Positions 1 to 4,950 of a DNA stretch of 10,353 bases are shown piece after piece (position 1 is the first letter of the stretch; each line of letters opens with the position of its first letter). The stretch lies in assembly GCA_043812755.1 (NCBI GenBank), contig JBDRLV010000037.1:1-10353 (forward strand), in the 5' to 3' direction. A model generated the notes under the pieces. That model worked only from the letters and a program-made list of their open reading frames with translations. It was not told the DNA's origin and ran no database searches. The position numbers were made by a program, and so were the translations under genes. Source of the stretch: JBDRLV01 sp043812755. GTDB taxonomy: Bacteria; Patescibacteriota; Patescibacteriia; UBA9934; GWF2-40-263.

Positions 1-75
1 TGGAGCGGGAAACGGGGATCGAACCCGCGGCCTTCTCCTTGGCAAGGAGACGCTCTACCACTGAGCTATTCCCGC
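1..75 (-). tRNA. tRNA-Gly, anticodon GCC, with encoded CCA
   Basis: On the minus strand the sequence folds as a standard cloverleaf. The 7-bp acceptor stem GCGGGAA pairs with TTCCCGC, followed by discriminator T and an encoded CCA (positions 3-1). The D arm contains AGCTCAGTGGTAGAGC, the anticodon stem TCTCC/GGAGA encloses the loop TTGCCAA with anticodon GCC, and the T arm contains GGTTCGATCC. It decodes GGC and GGU glycine codons. The CCA tail lies exactly at the window edge, so any terminator or neighbouring tRNA downstream cannot be seen. A strong promoter lies just upstream. Confidence 0.97.
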
Positions 76-94
76 AATATTTCTTGTGGGCATC

Positions 95-123
95 AGTATA
101 ACACGCTCTTCCACACCTTTCAA
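95..123 (-). promoter_or_regulatory. sigma70-type promoter of tRNA-Gly
   Basis: On the minus strand TTGAAA (123-118) and TATACT (100-95) are separated by exactly 17 bases, each box one mismatch from consensus. A TG one base before the -10 box gives an extended -10. The predicted start near 88 leaves a 5' leader of about 13 nt before the tRNA. Confidence 0.75.
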
Positions 124-126
124 GTA

Positions 127-155
127 TTGACAAAGCCGATCACAATCAATAAACT
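127..155 (+). promoter_or_regulatory. sigma70-type promoter of the zinc-ribbon gene
   Basis: A perfect TTGACA (127-132) is followed after 17 bases by TAAACT (150-155), a 4/6 match to TATAAT. The predicted start near 162 puts the Shine-Dalgarno almost at the 5' end of the mRNA. The -35 box is only 3 bp from the divergent -35 of the tRNA-Gly promoter. Confidence 0.55.
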
Positions 156-178
156 GCGCACGAGGAAAGGAGGAGGTA

Positions 179-322
179 ATGTCAAAGAAACACAATTGTC
201 CAAAATGTGTCTATGTCAAAATTAGAGGGAAAGGTGCGAAAATGCATTGCCCCTCATGTGGTACATACTACTACATTGACCGCACTGGCAAACTCATTCA
301 AACCGACAAAAAAACCTCATAA
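179..322 (+). CDS. small zinc-ribbon protein (47 aa), function unknown
   Basis: The gene encodes 47 residues beginning MSKKHNCPKC. Two CxxC knuckles are visible, C7-x2-C10 and C24-x2-C27, the usual four-cysteine zinc-ribbon arrangement, with basic residues between them and a polar lysine-rich tail. Translation is supported by AAAGGAGG at 166-173, five bases before the ATG, the strongest ribosome binding site in the window. A promoter lies upstream and a perfect intrinsic terminator starts 4 bases after the stop, so it is a self-contained single-gene unit. Zinc ribbons of this size commonly bind nucleic acid or a partner protein, but nothing here shows which. It is too short for many gene callers. 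Existence as a gene is well supported by signals at both ends; its function is unknown. Confidence 0.85.
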   Translation: MSKKHNCPKCVYVKIRGKGAKMHCPSCGTYYYIDRTGKLIQTDKKTS

Positions 323-326
323 CCCT

Positions 327-355
327 AACCGCAACTTCATGCGGTTCTTTTTATT
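327..355 (+). terminator. intrinsic terminator of the zinc-ribbon gene
   Basis: A perfect 7-bp stem AACCGCA/TGCGGTT (327-333 and 340-346) with a 6-base loop is followed by CTTTTTATT. The T-tract overlaps the stop codon of the convergent minus-strand gene ending at 351. On the minus strand the hairpin has no immediate T-tract, so it works mainly in the plus direction. Confidence 0.85.
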
Positions 356-734
356 CATCCCTGCTTTCATACTTGCGCACCATATTATAACAAACTGCCC
401 AATCGTATTTTTCAGCAAAACGTTTAACTGCATCAAGTAATTTCTTGTTCTGCTCTGCCTGAGCAATAAAAACCGTATTGTCCTGATTACGTTCAATCAG
501 ACGATCCTGTTCAGCAAGCGATACATCAAGCTCACGCAAACTGCGCTCTCGATATGAATTAAAATGATTATGAAGAAGCTCAATAAACATTTCTTTTGGA
601 AACTCAGCCAGTTCCTCAAGCAAAGGAAAATCCTCTTGCTTTATATCGCGATTCTCAATGAGCCTGCCAAGCCATTGCTCATCAAGTACTGATCTGTTGC
701 GCTGAGGCACCTGCCCCTCTTTTTGTTCTGTCAT
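351..734 (-). CDS. hypothetical soluble helical protein (127 aa)
   Basis: The protein is not recognised. It is highly charged, rich in Glu, Arg, Gln and Leu, with no signal peptide and no membrane segment. The pattern from about residue 20 to 115 looks all-helical, with a possible coiled coil around residues 60-105 (repeated Leu/Ile spacing in the stretch with LDVSLAEQDRLIERN). A single Cys is present near the C-terminus. The start at 734 has no Shine-Dalgarno; the leader is AT-only, and TAAGAT about 9 bases upstream could be a -10 box giving a near-leaderless mRNA. It is convergent with the zinc-ribbon gene and follows a terminator on its own strand (773-798), so it is probably transcribed alone. 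The open frame and clean boundaries make it a likely real gene. No role can be assigned from sequence. Confidence 0.75.
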   Translation of the reverse strand: MTEQKEGQVPQRNRSVLDEQWLGRLIENRDIKQEDFPLLEELAEFPKEMFIELLHNHFNSYRERSLRELDVSLAEQDRLIERNQDNTVFIAQAEQNKKLLDAVKRFAEKYDWAVCYNMVRKYESRDE

Positions 735-772
735 ATAAATATATCTTACACAAAAATGAAAAATTGAGCTAC

Positions 773-798
773 AATAAAAATAGCCTGAGAGTCAGGCT
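773..798 (-). terminator. intrinsic terminator overlapping a stop codon
   Basis: On the minus strand AGCCTGA/TCAGGCT (7-bp perfect stem, 3-base loop, 798-782) is followed by ATTTTTATT. The stem includes two bases of the TAG stop codon (799-797) of the upstream membrane-protein gene, so the operon ends with essentially no 3' UTR. Confidence 0.88.
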
Positions 799-1120
799 AG
801 AATGTTGAAAGAATCTCGCGCAGACGCACAATGTGCGTATGATAGAGATGATAAAAAACGATAAACAGCAGGCCAAAACCAATGAGAACATAAGGCATGG
901 CAAGTGAGAGTGTATCTACTGCGTCGGGATCAATCGGCATAATCAAAATGATCACACCACCCATCAAGACCATCGGCCCCAAAATGAGTAACATCCATTT
1001 GAATAGGACGCTGTTTACAAGAGCCAGACGCAATACCTCAACGCGGGGATCTCCCTCATGATCCTGACAGCGAGCTTTGAATGATCTGTAGCCAGAGTGT
1101 TTGTCTGCGTTTGGTGACAT
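797..1120 (-). CDS. small two-helix membrane protein (107 aa), function unknown
   Basis: The protein has a charged N-terminal region (residues 1-36), a hydrophobic segment at about 38-62, a short acidic turn (PIDPDAVD, 62-69), a second hydrophobic segment at about 72-93, and a short basic C-terminus. It is therefore predicted as a membrane hairpin with both ends on the same side, likely cytoplasmic given the basic flanks. Translation is supported by AAGGAGG seven bases before the ATG, and this site overlaps the stop codon of the preceding gene, which points to coupled translation. The gene is second in a two-gene operon with another protein of the same size and topology, and is followed at once by an intrinsic terminator. 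I do not recognise a family. A partner role in a small hetero-oligomeric membrane complex is possible but is only an inference from pairing. Confidence 0.82.
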   Translation of the reverse strand: MSPNADKHSGYRSFKARCQDHEGDPRVEVLRLALVNSVLFKWMLLILGPMVLMGGVIILIMPIDPDAVDTLSLAMPYVLIGFGLLFIVFYHLYHTHIVRLREILSTF

Positions 1121-1132
1121 GGCAATTCCTCC

Positions 1133-1426
1133 TTAGCAACCTGTTGTGTCATATCCAAGTTGTTCAAGCATCTTGCGATAGTGGCGAAACCACAAGCAAG
1201 CAGAACCTGGCAACAAACCGATAAAGATTACGGCTCCTGAGAAAAAAAGCATGAATTCATGGTGGATTGATTGCTTGTCAAAAATCTCAAGAGCAAAAGC
1301 CCCAGCAACAAAAACCATGAACAGACCAAACATCATTTTGATGTCTTCGCGAAGCCAGGCCATGGTATTCATAATCCTGCCAGCGCGATCCTCTTGATCT
1401 TTGGTCAAAGGACGAGCTTCACTCAT
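1133..1426 (-). CDS. small two-helix membrane protein (97 aa), function unknown
   Basis: Beginning MSEARPLTKD, the protein has a charged amphipathic N-terminus (1-30), hydrophobic segments at about 31-50 and 58-80, and a basic tail with HYRK (82-85). The frame stays open up to an ATG at 1474, but the start at 1426 is chosen for three reasons. It has GAGGAGG five bases upstream; the predicted promoter -10 box (1446-1451) lies inside the longer version; and the upstream extension is low-complexity polar sequence. It is the first gene of a two-gene operon, and the next gene begins 12 bases after its stop using a ribosome site that overlaps the stop. No family is recognised. Topology matches its operon partner, although the sequences are not obviously homologous by eye. 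Confidence 0.82.
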   Translation of the reverse strand: MSEARPLTKDQEDRAGRIMNTMAWLREDIKMMFGLFMVFVAGAFALEIFDKQSIHHEFMLFFSGAVIFIGLLPGSACLWFRHYRKMLEQLGYDTTGC

Positions 1427-1445
1427 AAAGGCCTCCTCAATATTT

Positions 1446-1474
1446 ACAATATCAGAACTTAAACTAAATGTCAT
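1446..1474 (-). promoter_or_regulatory. promoter of the two-gene membrane-protein operon
   Basis: On the minus strand ATGACA (1474-1469, 5/6) and TATTGT (1451-1446, 4/6) are 17 bases apart. The predicted start near 1439 lies at the edge of the GAGGAGG ribosome site, leaving a leader of about 13 nt, similar to the arrangement at the zinc-ribbon gene. Confidence 0.5.
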
Positions 1475-1489
1475 CTTTAAAACCTATCC

Positions 1490-1597
1490 TGTCATTCTGG
1501 GCCACACCAAAGGTGTAGCGTAAGAATCTCTATGCAATGGGATCCTTACGTCGCCCCGTCCTTCGACAGGCTCAGGACTCGGCTCCTCAGGATGACA
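1490..1597. repeat. palindromic dispersed element, copy 1 (about 108 bp)
   Basis: The ends TGTCATTCTG (1490-1499) and CAGGATGACA (1588-1597) are inverted repeats matching 9 of 10. Inside are a small hairpin ACACC/GGTGT (1504-1516), AAGAATCTC (1522-1530), AATGGGATCCTT (1536-1547) and a nested palindrome GTCCT/AGGAC (1558-1578). The same core order occurs at 5513-5588, which is shorter by roughly 30 bases. The element is more GC-rich than its surroundings. Its right end is 8 bases from the start codon of the alkylation repair gene, and an open frame running through it only reads repeat sequence. It resembles REP or MITE-like non-autonomous repeats; no transposase is present. Confidence 0.75.
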
Positions 1598-1605
1598 AAA
1601 TAAAT

Positions 1606-2421
1606 ATGCAAAAATATTTACAAGAAGTGGAGCGGGAAATTAAAAAACTCGCAACCCAAACTTACAAAGCTTCAAACGACAGATTCGCTATTCCACGCTC
1701 TTTAGGAGTCAGTAATCCAAAACAACGCAAACTGTTAAAAAAGGGCTTCTCTTTTTCGCGCCTGCCAGACGCACAGCAGTGGAAAATTTGGGATTATATA
1801 ATAAAGAATTCAAAACTACATGAAGCGCAAATGGCGGCAATACGATTTGCTGAGGAGCGTGTAACACGACCACAACCGGTAGCCGCAGGCTTTCCTGCCC
1901 ACCGTAGCTTTAGCGAAGGTGGGAGCCTGCGCTTGAAACGCACCCTAAAGGGTTCGGCTACCAAGCCGAATGATATGCTTGCATGGCGATATGTGCGCAA
2001 CTGGAGTAACCACATTGATAACTGGGGGCATTCAGATGTGCTTTCCAAAGTATATTCGTTTTTACATGAACGCCATCCTGAGCACATTTATCCAACTCTG
2101 AAAAAATGGAACAAATCAAAACGCATGTGGCATCGCCGAATCTCAATCGTATCACTCATCTACTACGCTTCAAAAAACCGCAAAGCCCCTCCGCTGTCAA
2201 AAGTGATGCCCCTTGTCGAGAACCTGATCCACGACGATCATCACTACATTCAAAAAGCAGTTGGGTGGACTTTGCGTGAGTGTTATAATTTATATCCGCA
2301 AAAGACTTATGCTTTTCTCAATAAACATATTAAGCAATTACCTGCAATTACATTTTCTTATTCAACAGAAAAACTATCAAAGACTGAAAAAGAAAAACTG
2401 AAGACCAAGCGAAAGAAATAA
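1606..2421 (+). CDS. AlkD-like DNA alkylation repair protein with in-frame insert (271 aa)
   Basis: The protein belongs to the HEAT-like-repeat DNA glycosylase family (DNA alkylation repair, AlkC/AlkD type), which removes N3- and N7-alkylated purines. Family landmarks are clear: the N-terminal helix pair (1-80), DNWGHSD (138-144), KKWNKSKRMWHRR (166-178), KAVGWTLRE (217-225) and a basic C-terminal tail after STEKLSK. By comparison with Bacillus cereus AlkD residues W109, D113, R148 and W187, this protein keeps W140, D144, R178 and W221, with the same W-x3-D spacing. About 30 residues (roughly 88-121) are encoded by a palindromic repeat; without them the length falls near 238, normal for the family. 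The ATG at 1606 is chosen because everything upstream in frame is repeat DNA. There is no Shine-Dalgarno and no convincing promoter, so expression may be altered. The reading frame is intact. Confidence 0.9.
   Translation: MQKYLQEVEREIKKLATQTYKASNDRFAIPRSLGVSNPKQRKLLKKGFSFSRLPDAQQWKIWDYIIKNSKLHEAQMAAIRFAEERVTRPQPVAAGFPAHRSFSEGGSLRLKRTLKGSATKPNDMLAWRYVRNWSNHIDNWGHSDVLSKVYSFLHERHPEHIYPTLKKWNKSKRMWHRRISIVSLIYYASKNRKAPPLSKVMPLVENLIHDDHHYIQKAVGWTLRECYNLYPQKTYAFLNKHIKQLPAITFSYSTEKLSKTEKEKLKTKRKK
1878..1970. repeat. palindromic element inserted in frame in the AlkD-like gene
   Basis: The outer inverted repeat is GGTAGCCG (1878-1885) with CGGCTACC (1955-1962). Inside it a long stem is formed by GCAGGCT/AGCCTGC (1885-1891, 1924-1930) and CCCACC/GGTGGG (1898-1903, 1918-1923) around the loop GTAGCTTTAGCGAA. 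Further small hairpins follow: CCCT/AGGG (1943-1952) and TTCGGCT/AGCCGAA (1953-1970). It is clearly more GC-rich than the host gene and keeps the frame open, adding roughly 30 residues between two helices. This behaviour resembles the Rickettsia palindromic elements that insert within coding genes, although no sequence relation is claimed. The exact insertion boundaries cannot be fixed without an uninterrupted homologue. Confidence 0.8.
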
Positions 2422-2424
2422 CAC

Positions 2425-2453
2425 TTGCCAAAAATAAAATAATCCATTACAAT
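2425..2453 (+). promoter_or_regulatory. promoter of the hairpin/tRNA-Leu unit
   Basis: TTGCCA (2425-2430, 5/6) and TACAAT (2448-2453, 5/6) are separated by 17 bases. The predicted start near 2460 is about 6 bases before the long hairpin at 2466. The -35 box begins 3 bases after the stop codon of the alkylation repair gene. The 8-mer CATTACAA spanning the -10 recurs at 2470-2477 inside the hairpin. Confidence 0.65.
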
Positions 2454-2465
2454 TGAGCACTACAA

Positions 2466-2590
2466 AGATCATTACAAAACCAGATGAGATGTTGGCGCAT
2501 GGAGAAAGCAACGAACAGCTGTACTAAAACGTACAGCGACGAATTGCAAGGGCCCCATAAGCCAACAGATCTCTGGTTTTGTAATGATCT
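2466..2590 (+). ncRNA. candidate structured RNA: 125-nt hairpin upstream of tRNA-Leu
   Basis: The two ends form a perfect 19-bp stem (2466-2484 with 2572-2590). After a small internal loop that could hold tandem G-A mismatches (GA 2488-2489 opposite GA 2568-2569) comes a 7-bp stem TGTTGGC/GCCAACA (2490-2496, 2561-2567). A 2x2 loop and a 4-bp stem ATGG/CCAT follow, then a loosely paired middle with GCAA/TTGC (2508-2511, 2544-2547). It is capped by the perfect 7-bp stem GCTGTAC/GTACAGC (2518-2524, 2531-2537) with loop TAAAAC. A promoter starts transcription just before it, and tRNA-Leu starts 5 bases after it, so it would be made as the 5' part of the tRNA precursor. Conservation of the pairing, and hence function, is not tested. 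Alternatives are a MITE-like palindrome or a 6S-like regulatory RNA; neither is recognised by signature. Confidence 0.5.
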
Positions 2591-2595
2591 CACAG

Positions 2596-2682
2596 GCCGC
2601 GGTGCTGGAATTGGTAGACAGGAAGGACTTAAAATCCTTTGGCCGTAAGGCCGTGTGGGTTCGATTCCCACTCGCGGCACCA
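2596..2682 (+). tRNA. tRNA-Leu, anticodon TAA, with encoded CCA
   Basis: A class II tRNA: acceptor stem GCCGCGG pairs with TCGCGGC (one G-T wobble), followed by discriminator A and CCA at 2680-2682. The D arm contains TTGGTAGACA. The anticodon stem AAGGA/TCCTT encloses CTTAAAA with anticodon TAA, and the variable arm is a long hairpin GGCCGTAAGGCC. The T arm contains GGTTCGATTCC. It decodes UUA and UUG. It directly follows the 125-nt hairpin and is followed within one base by an intrinsic terminator, so it is the last and only tRNA of its transcript. Confidence 0.97.
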
Positions 2683-2706
2683 AAAAAGCCCTATTAGGGC
2701 TTTTTT
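2683..2706 (+). terminator. intrinsic terminator after tRNA-Leu
   Basis: GCCC/GGGC (2688-2691, 2697-2700) with a 5-base loop is flanked by AAAAA and TTTTTT, giving a symmetrical A-stem-T terminator that extends to about 10 bp if the A and T tracts pair. It begins at the CCA of the tRNA. The symmetry means it could also act on the other strand, but no minus-strand gene reads into it. Confidence 0.9.
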
Positions 2707-2736
2707 GATTAATGCCCACAGCATACACACAAAAAC

Positions 2737-2765
2737 TTGCGTTTTTTTTCATTTTCCAACACAAT
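2737..2765 (+). promoter_or_regulatory. weak candidate promoter for the membrane coiled-coil gene
   Basis: TTGCGT (2737-2742, 3/6) and CACAAT (2760-2765, 4/6) are 17 bases apart in the 87-base gap between the tRNA-Leu terminator and the ATG at 2794. A promoter is needed here because of that terminator, but the match is weak; AT-rich boxes nearer the ATG (around 2773-2790) are alternatives. Confidence 0.25.
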
Positions 2766-2793
2766 ACCTTTTGATACTAATTGATATATAAAT

Positions 2794-3561
2794 ATGCCAT
2801 CTAAAAAATCCACAGGAAACAGTGCAGAGGGGTCAGCGCAAGAGGCTAAACCTAGCACAAAAAACCCAACACCACAAAGAAAACCTGCTCATAAACCTTG
2901 GCACCAACAGCCAGCAGGAATCATCAGTATTATAGCTGTTATCGTTGCTATTATTGCGTCTGTATCAGCTCTAACTCCAAAGCAAGAACAAGATGAAGTC
3001 GCCAGACAAGCACTCAACTCCCTAGCTCAAAAAACAACAGAGCAAAACAGTAAAATAGAAGGATTAAAAAATGAATTACAAAATCTCCAAGATACAGCAA
3101 AAAAATTAATGCAAAAACAACTGAATGTTAAAGCAGAAGACGGCCTTGTAACAGCCACCCCTTTTCTCTTCACACTTCCTGAAGCTTGGACCATGAACGA
3201 AGAGCCTCTTAAATCATCTGAGAGTACTTTCGTTGTTGTGAATTCTGAAGGAAAAGAAATGGCATGGATACAATGCCCAGCTGGAGACACAAATGAAGAC
3301 GCATGGACATTTCAGACAACAACAAAAGAAATTGTAGAGGAAGATATAAATTACAAAACCGAATTCCAAATTGGAACCCCAATAGAAGAAGGCGTCCAAT
3401 ATAAATACTTGATAACAATGGTAGTAACAGATAAAGAAGAAAAACCAGCTAATGTTCAAAATCCAGATTGCCTAATTACATCATTGCAAGAGGCAACGGC
3501 TCAGGATGAAGAAACTTTTAAAACAATCTTTGACTCAATCAAATTTGTAGGACAAGAATAG
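2794..3561 (+). CDS. membrane-anchored coiled-coil protein with extracytoplasmic domain (255 aa)
   Basis: Residues 1-40 form a polar Lys/Pro/Gln-rich cytoplasmic tail, about 41-60 is a single membrane helix (GIISIIAVIVAIIASVSAL), and about 63-112 is a Gln/Lys/Leu coiled coil. The remaining part (about 120-255) is a compact, likely beta-rich domain beginning FLFTLPEAW and ending with FKTIFDSIKFVG, a pattern seen in PsbP-like or lipoprotein-type secreted domains of unknown role. It has only two cysteines, C161 and C226, which could form a disulfide outside the cell. The basic N-terminal side suggests an N-in, C-out orientation. There is no Shine-Dalgarno; the leader is almost pure AT. It lies between two terminators and is thus monocistronic. 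No specific family or function is recognised. Confidence 0.85.
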   Translation: MPSKKSTGNSAEGSAQEAKPSTKNPTPQRKPAHKPWHQQPAGIISIIAVIVAIIASVSALTPKQEQDEVARQALNSLAQKTTEQNSKIEGLKNELQNLQDTAKKLMQKQLNVKAEDGLVTATPFLFTLPEAWTMNEEPLKSSESTFVVVNSEGKEMAWIQCPAGDTNEDAWTFQTTTKEIVEEDINYKTEFQIGTPIEEGVQYKYLITMVVTDKEEKPANVQNPDCLITSLQEATAQDEETFKTIFDSIKFVGQE

Positions 3562-3570
3562 AAAGATAGA

Positions 3571-3598
3571 AAACACTGCGCTAAGCGCAGTGTTTTTT
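3571..3598 (+). terminator. intrinsic terminator after the coiled-coil gene
   Basis: An 11-bp perfect stem AAACACTGCGC/GCGCAGTGTTT (3571-3581, 3585-3595) with loop TAA runs directly into a T-tract. It starts 9 bases after the stop codon at 3561. A GTG within its 3' arm (3590) is in frame with ruvB but is not the start. Confidence 0.93.
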
Positions 3599-3605
3599 GT
3601 TTCTC

Positions 3606-3634
3606 TTGCTTCAAACGCCAAGCTACTGCATAAT
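3606..3634 (+). promoter_or_regulatory. candidate promoter of the ruvB operon
   Basis: TTGCTT (3606-3611, 3/6) and CATAAT (3629-3634, 5/6) are 17 bases apart. The predicted start near 3641 leaves a leader of only about 6 nt before the ATG at 3647, consistent with the absence of a Shine-Dalgarno. Confidence 0.45.
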
Positions 3635-3646
3635 AAGAATACATAT

Positions 3647-4687
3647 ATGCTAGAGCACGACGACCTGAATAAAATTAATAAAGAATGTATTGTTAAACAA
3701 AACGCTACTGATGAAGAGCGTCAAGTTGAAATTGGTCTTCGCCCACAAAAACTTGATGATTTTATTGGCCAAAATCAATTAAAAGAAAACCTGCGAGTCA
3801 GCATTGAGGCAGCTCATAAACGTGGCGAACCAGTTGAGCATGTTCTGCTTTATGGCAACCCAGGACTTGGCAAAACAACACTCGCCCACATTATTGCCAA
3901 TGAAATGGGAGGACAAATTCGCGTTACCTCAGGCCCTGCGCTTGAGCGCGTTGGCGACCTTGCTGCCATTCTTTCAAACCTTGGCGCAGGTGACATTTTA
4001 TTTATTGATGAAATCCACCGCATGAATAAAACAATTGAAGAAGTACTTTACCCTGCAATGGAAGATTATGCACTCGACATTGTTGTTGGAAAAGGGCCAA
4101 CTGCTCGCACTCTTCGACTCAGTTTAGAAAAATTTACAATCATTGGTGCAACAACCAGACTCTCACTCTTATCTTCCCCTCTACGCGACCGGTTCGGTAT
4201 TACCTTTCATTTAGATTTTTATGAAAATGAAGATTTGGAAAAAATATTGCATCGCTCCTCAAATATTTTAGATGTTCCAATCGACAATGAGTCTGTGTGC
4301 CTTCTGTCAGCGCGTTGTAGACAGACACCACGCATTGCCAATCGCCTTTTGCGACGAGTACGTGATTTTGCACAGGTGCGCTCAGACGGAAATATAAATC
4401 AAAACGTATGCCACAGTGCTCTCAATCTTCTTGATATTGATGATCAAGGACTTGATCGCACAGATCGTATGGTTCTTGAAACAATTATTAAAAAATTTAA
4501 TGGTGGGCCTGTTGGACTTTCAACAATCGCTGCAGCAACTCAGGAAGAAATTTCAACAATTGAAGAAATCCATGAGCCATTCCTTCTAAAGATGGGTATG
4601 CTCCAGCGCACCCCAAGAGGACGCACAGTTACAAAAGCAGGATACATGCATCTTGGCCTTCAAATGCCAAAACAAACACTCATATGA
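3647..4687 (+). CDS. ruvB: Holliday junction branch migration helicase RuvB
   Basis: RuvB is the AAA+ ATPase that, with RuvA, drives branch migration of Holliday junctions during recombinational repair. The 346 residues match the normal family length. Visible motifs are LRPQKLDDFIGQ (31-42), Walker A GNPGLGKTT (70-78), Walker B LFIDEIH (118-124), sensor 1 GATTR (167-171), the arginine-finger segment RDRFG (180-184), sensor 2 PRIANRLLRR (228-237), and the C-terminal winged helix ending FLLKMGMLQRTPRGR (312-326). The ATG at 3647 is preferred over an in-frame GTG at 3590, which lies inside the previous gene's terminator. No ruvA or ruvC is adjacent. The stop overlaps the start of the next gene (ATGA), so the next two genes share its transcript. 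The conserved C-terminus ends exactly at a TGA, evidence for standard use of TGA as stop. Confidence 0.98.
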   Translation: MLEHDDLNKINKECIVKQNATDEERQVEIGLRPQKLDDFIGQNQLKENLRVSIEAAHKRGEPVEHVLLYGNPGLGKTTLAHIIANEMGGQIRVTSGPALERVGDLAAILSNLGAGDILFIDEIHRMNKTIEEVLYPAMEDYALDIVVGKGPTARTLRLSLEKFTIIGATTRLSLLSSPLRDRFGITFHLDFYENEDLEKILHRSSNILDVPIDNESVCLLSARCRQTPRIANRLLRRVRDFAQVRSDGNINQNVCHSALNLLDIDDQGLDRTDRMVLETIIKKFNGGPVGLSTIAAATQEEISTIEEIHEPFLLKMGMLQRTPRGRTVTKAGYMHLGLQMPKQTLI

Positions 4688-4950
4688 TCTCCTTTCCTGT
4701 GTGGTTATTACTAATCCCATTTGGCATATTTGTGCTTTTTTTTATTTTGTACAGCATAATTAATTTTTTCCACTTGTTGCGCTTTGGGGTTAGAAGTAAA
4801 AAACTTTATATTGTTATGGTGGTCTTTTTGTTTGCAACAATTTGGATATGCTCAGATGCCATCACAGAATTATCAAATTATAATTGGGACATGATAATAA
4901 GACTTGGAGGCTCCTATGATTTTAAATCAAGTGGTCTTTTTGATTTATGA
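4684..4950 (+). CDS. small two-helix membrane protein (88 aa), function unknown
   Basis: The protein is very hydrophobic: segments at about 5-30 and 40-60 should span the membrane, separated by a short basic loop with RFGVRSKK (33-40), followed by a polar tail of about 28 residues. By the positive-inside rule the loop is cytoplasmic and both ends are outside. The start overlaps the ruvB stop by ATGA and its own TGA overlaps the next start in the same way, so translation probably depends on coupling; no Shine-Dalgarno is present. It is not recognised as a known family. Its lock-step placement with the PH-domain protein suggests they work together in the membrane, while the link to RuvB may only be shared transcription. 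Confidence 0.8.
   Translation: MISFPVWLLLIPFGIFVLFFILYSIINFFHLLRFGVRSKKLYIVMVVFLFATIWICSDAITELSNYNWDMIIRLGGSYDFKSSGLFDL

Noticed and set aside
207..440. 77-codon plus-strand frame overlapping the zinc-ribbon gene and the convergent gene
   Set aside because: It is out of frame with the zinc-ribbon gene, runs through the terminator hairpin and is antisense to the 351-734 gene.
1427..1474. Longer start (ATG 1474) for the first membrane-protein gene
   Set aside because: It overlaps the predicted promoter and lacks a ribosome site, whereas the ATG at 1426 has GAGGAGG at good spacing.
1537..1605. Upstream extension of the AlkD-like protein to an ATG at 1537
   Set aside because: These 23 codons are entirely palindromic repeat sequence; the family's N-terminus fits the ATG at 1606.
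2447..2764. Minus-strand open frame of 105 codons across the tRNA-Leu
   Set aside because: It reads the antisense of tRNA-Leu and the hairpin; its VPRVGIEPTR stretch is the familiar false protein obtained by translating tRNA-Leu genes backwards.
3590..3646. GTG start 19 codons upstream of the ruvB ATG
   Set aside because: It lies in the 3' arm of the previous gene's terminator and before the candidate promoter; the added residues have no family match.
3647..4950. Possible UGA recoding (UGA as glycine), as in some CPR lineages
   Set aside because: RuvB ends at TGA exactly where the family ends, and no gene in the window needs in-frame TGA to stay open.
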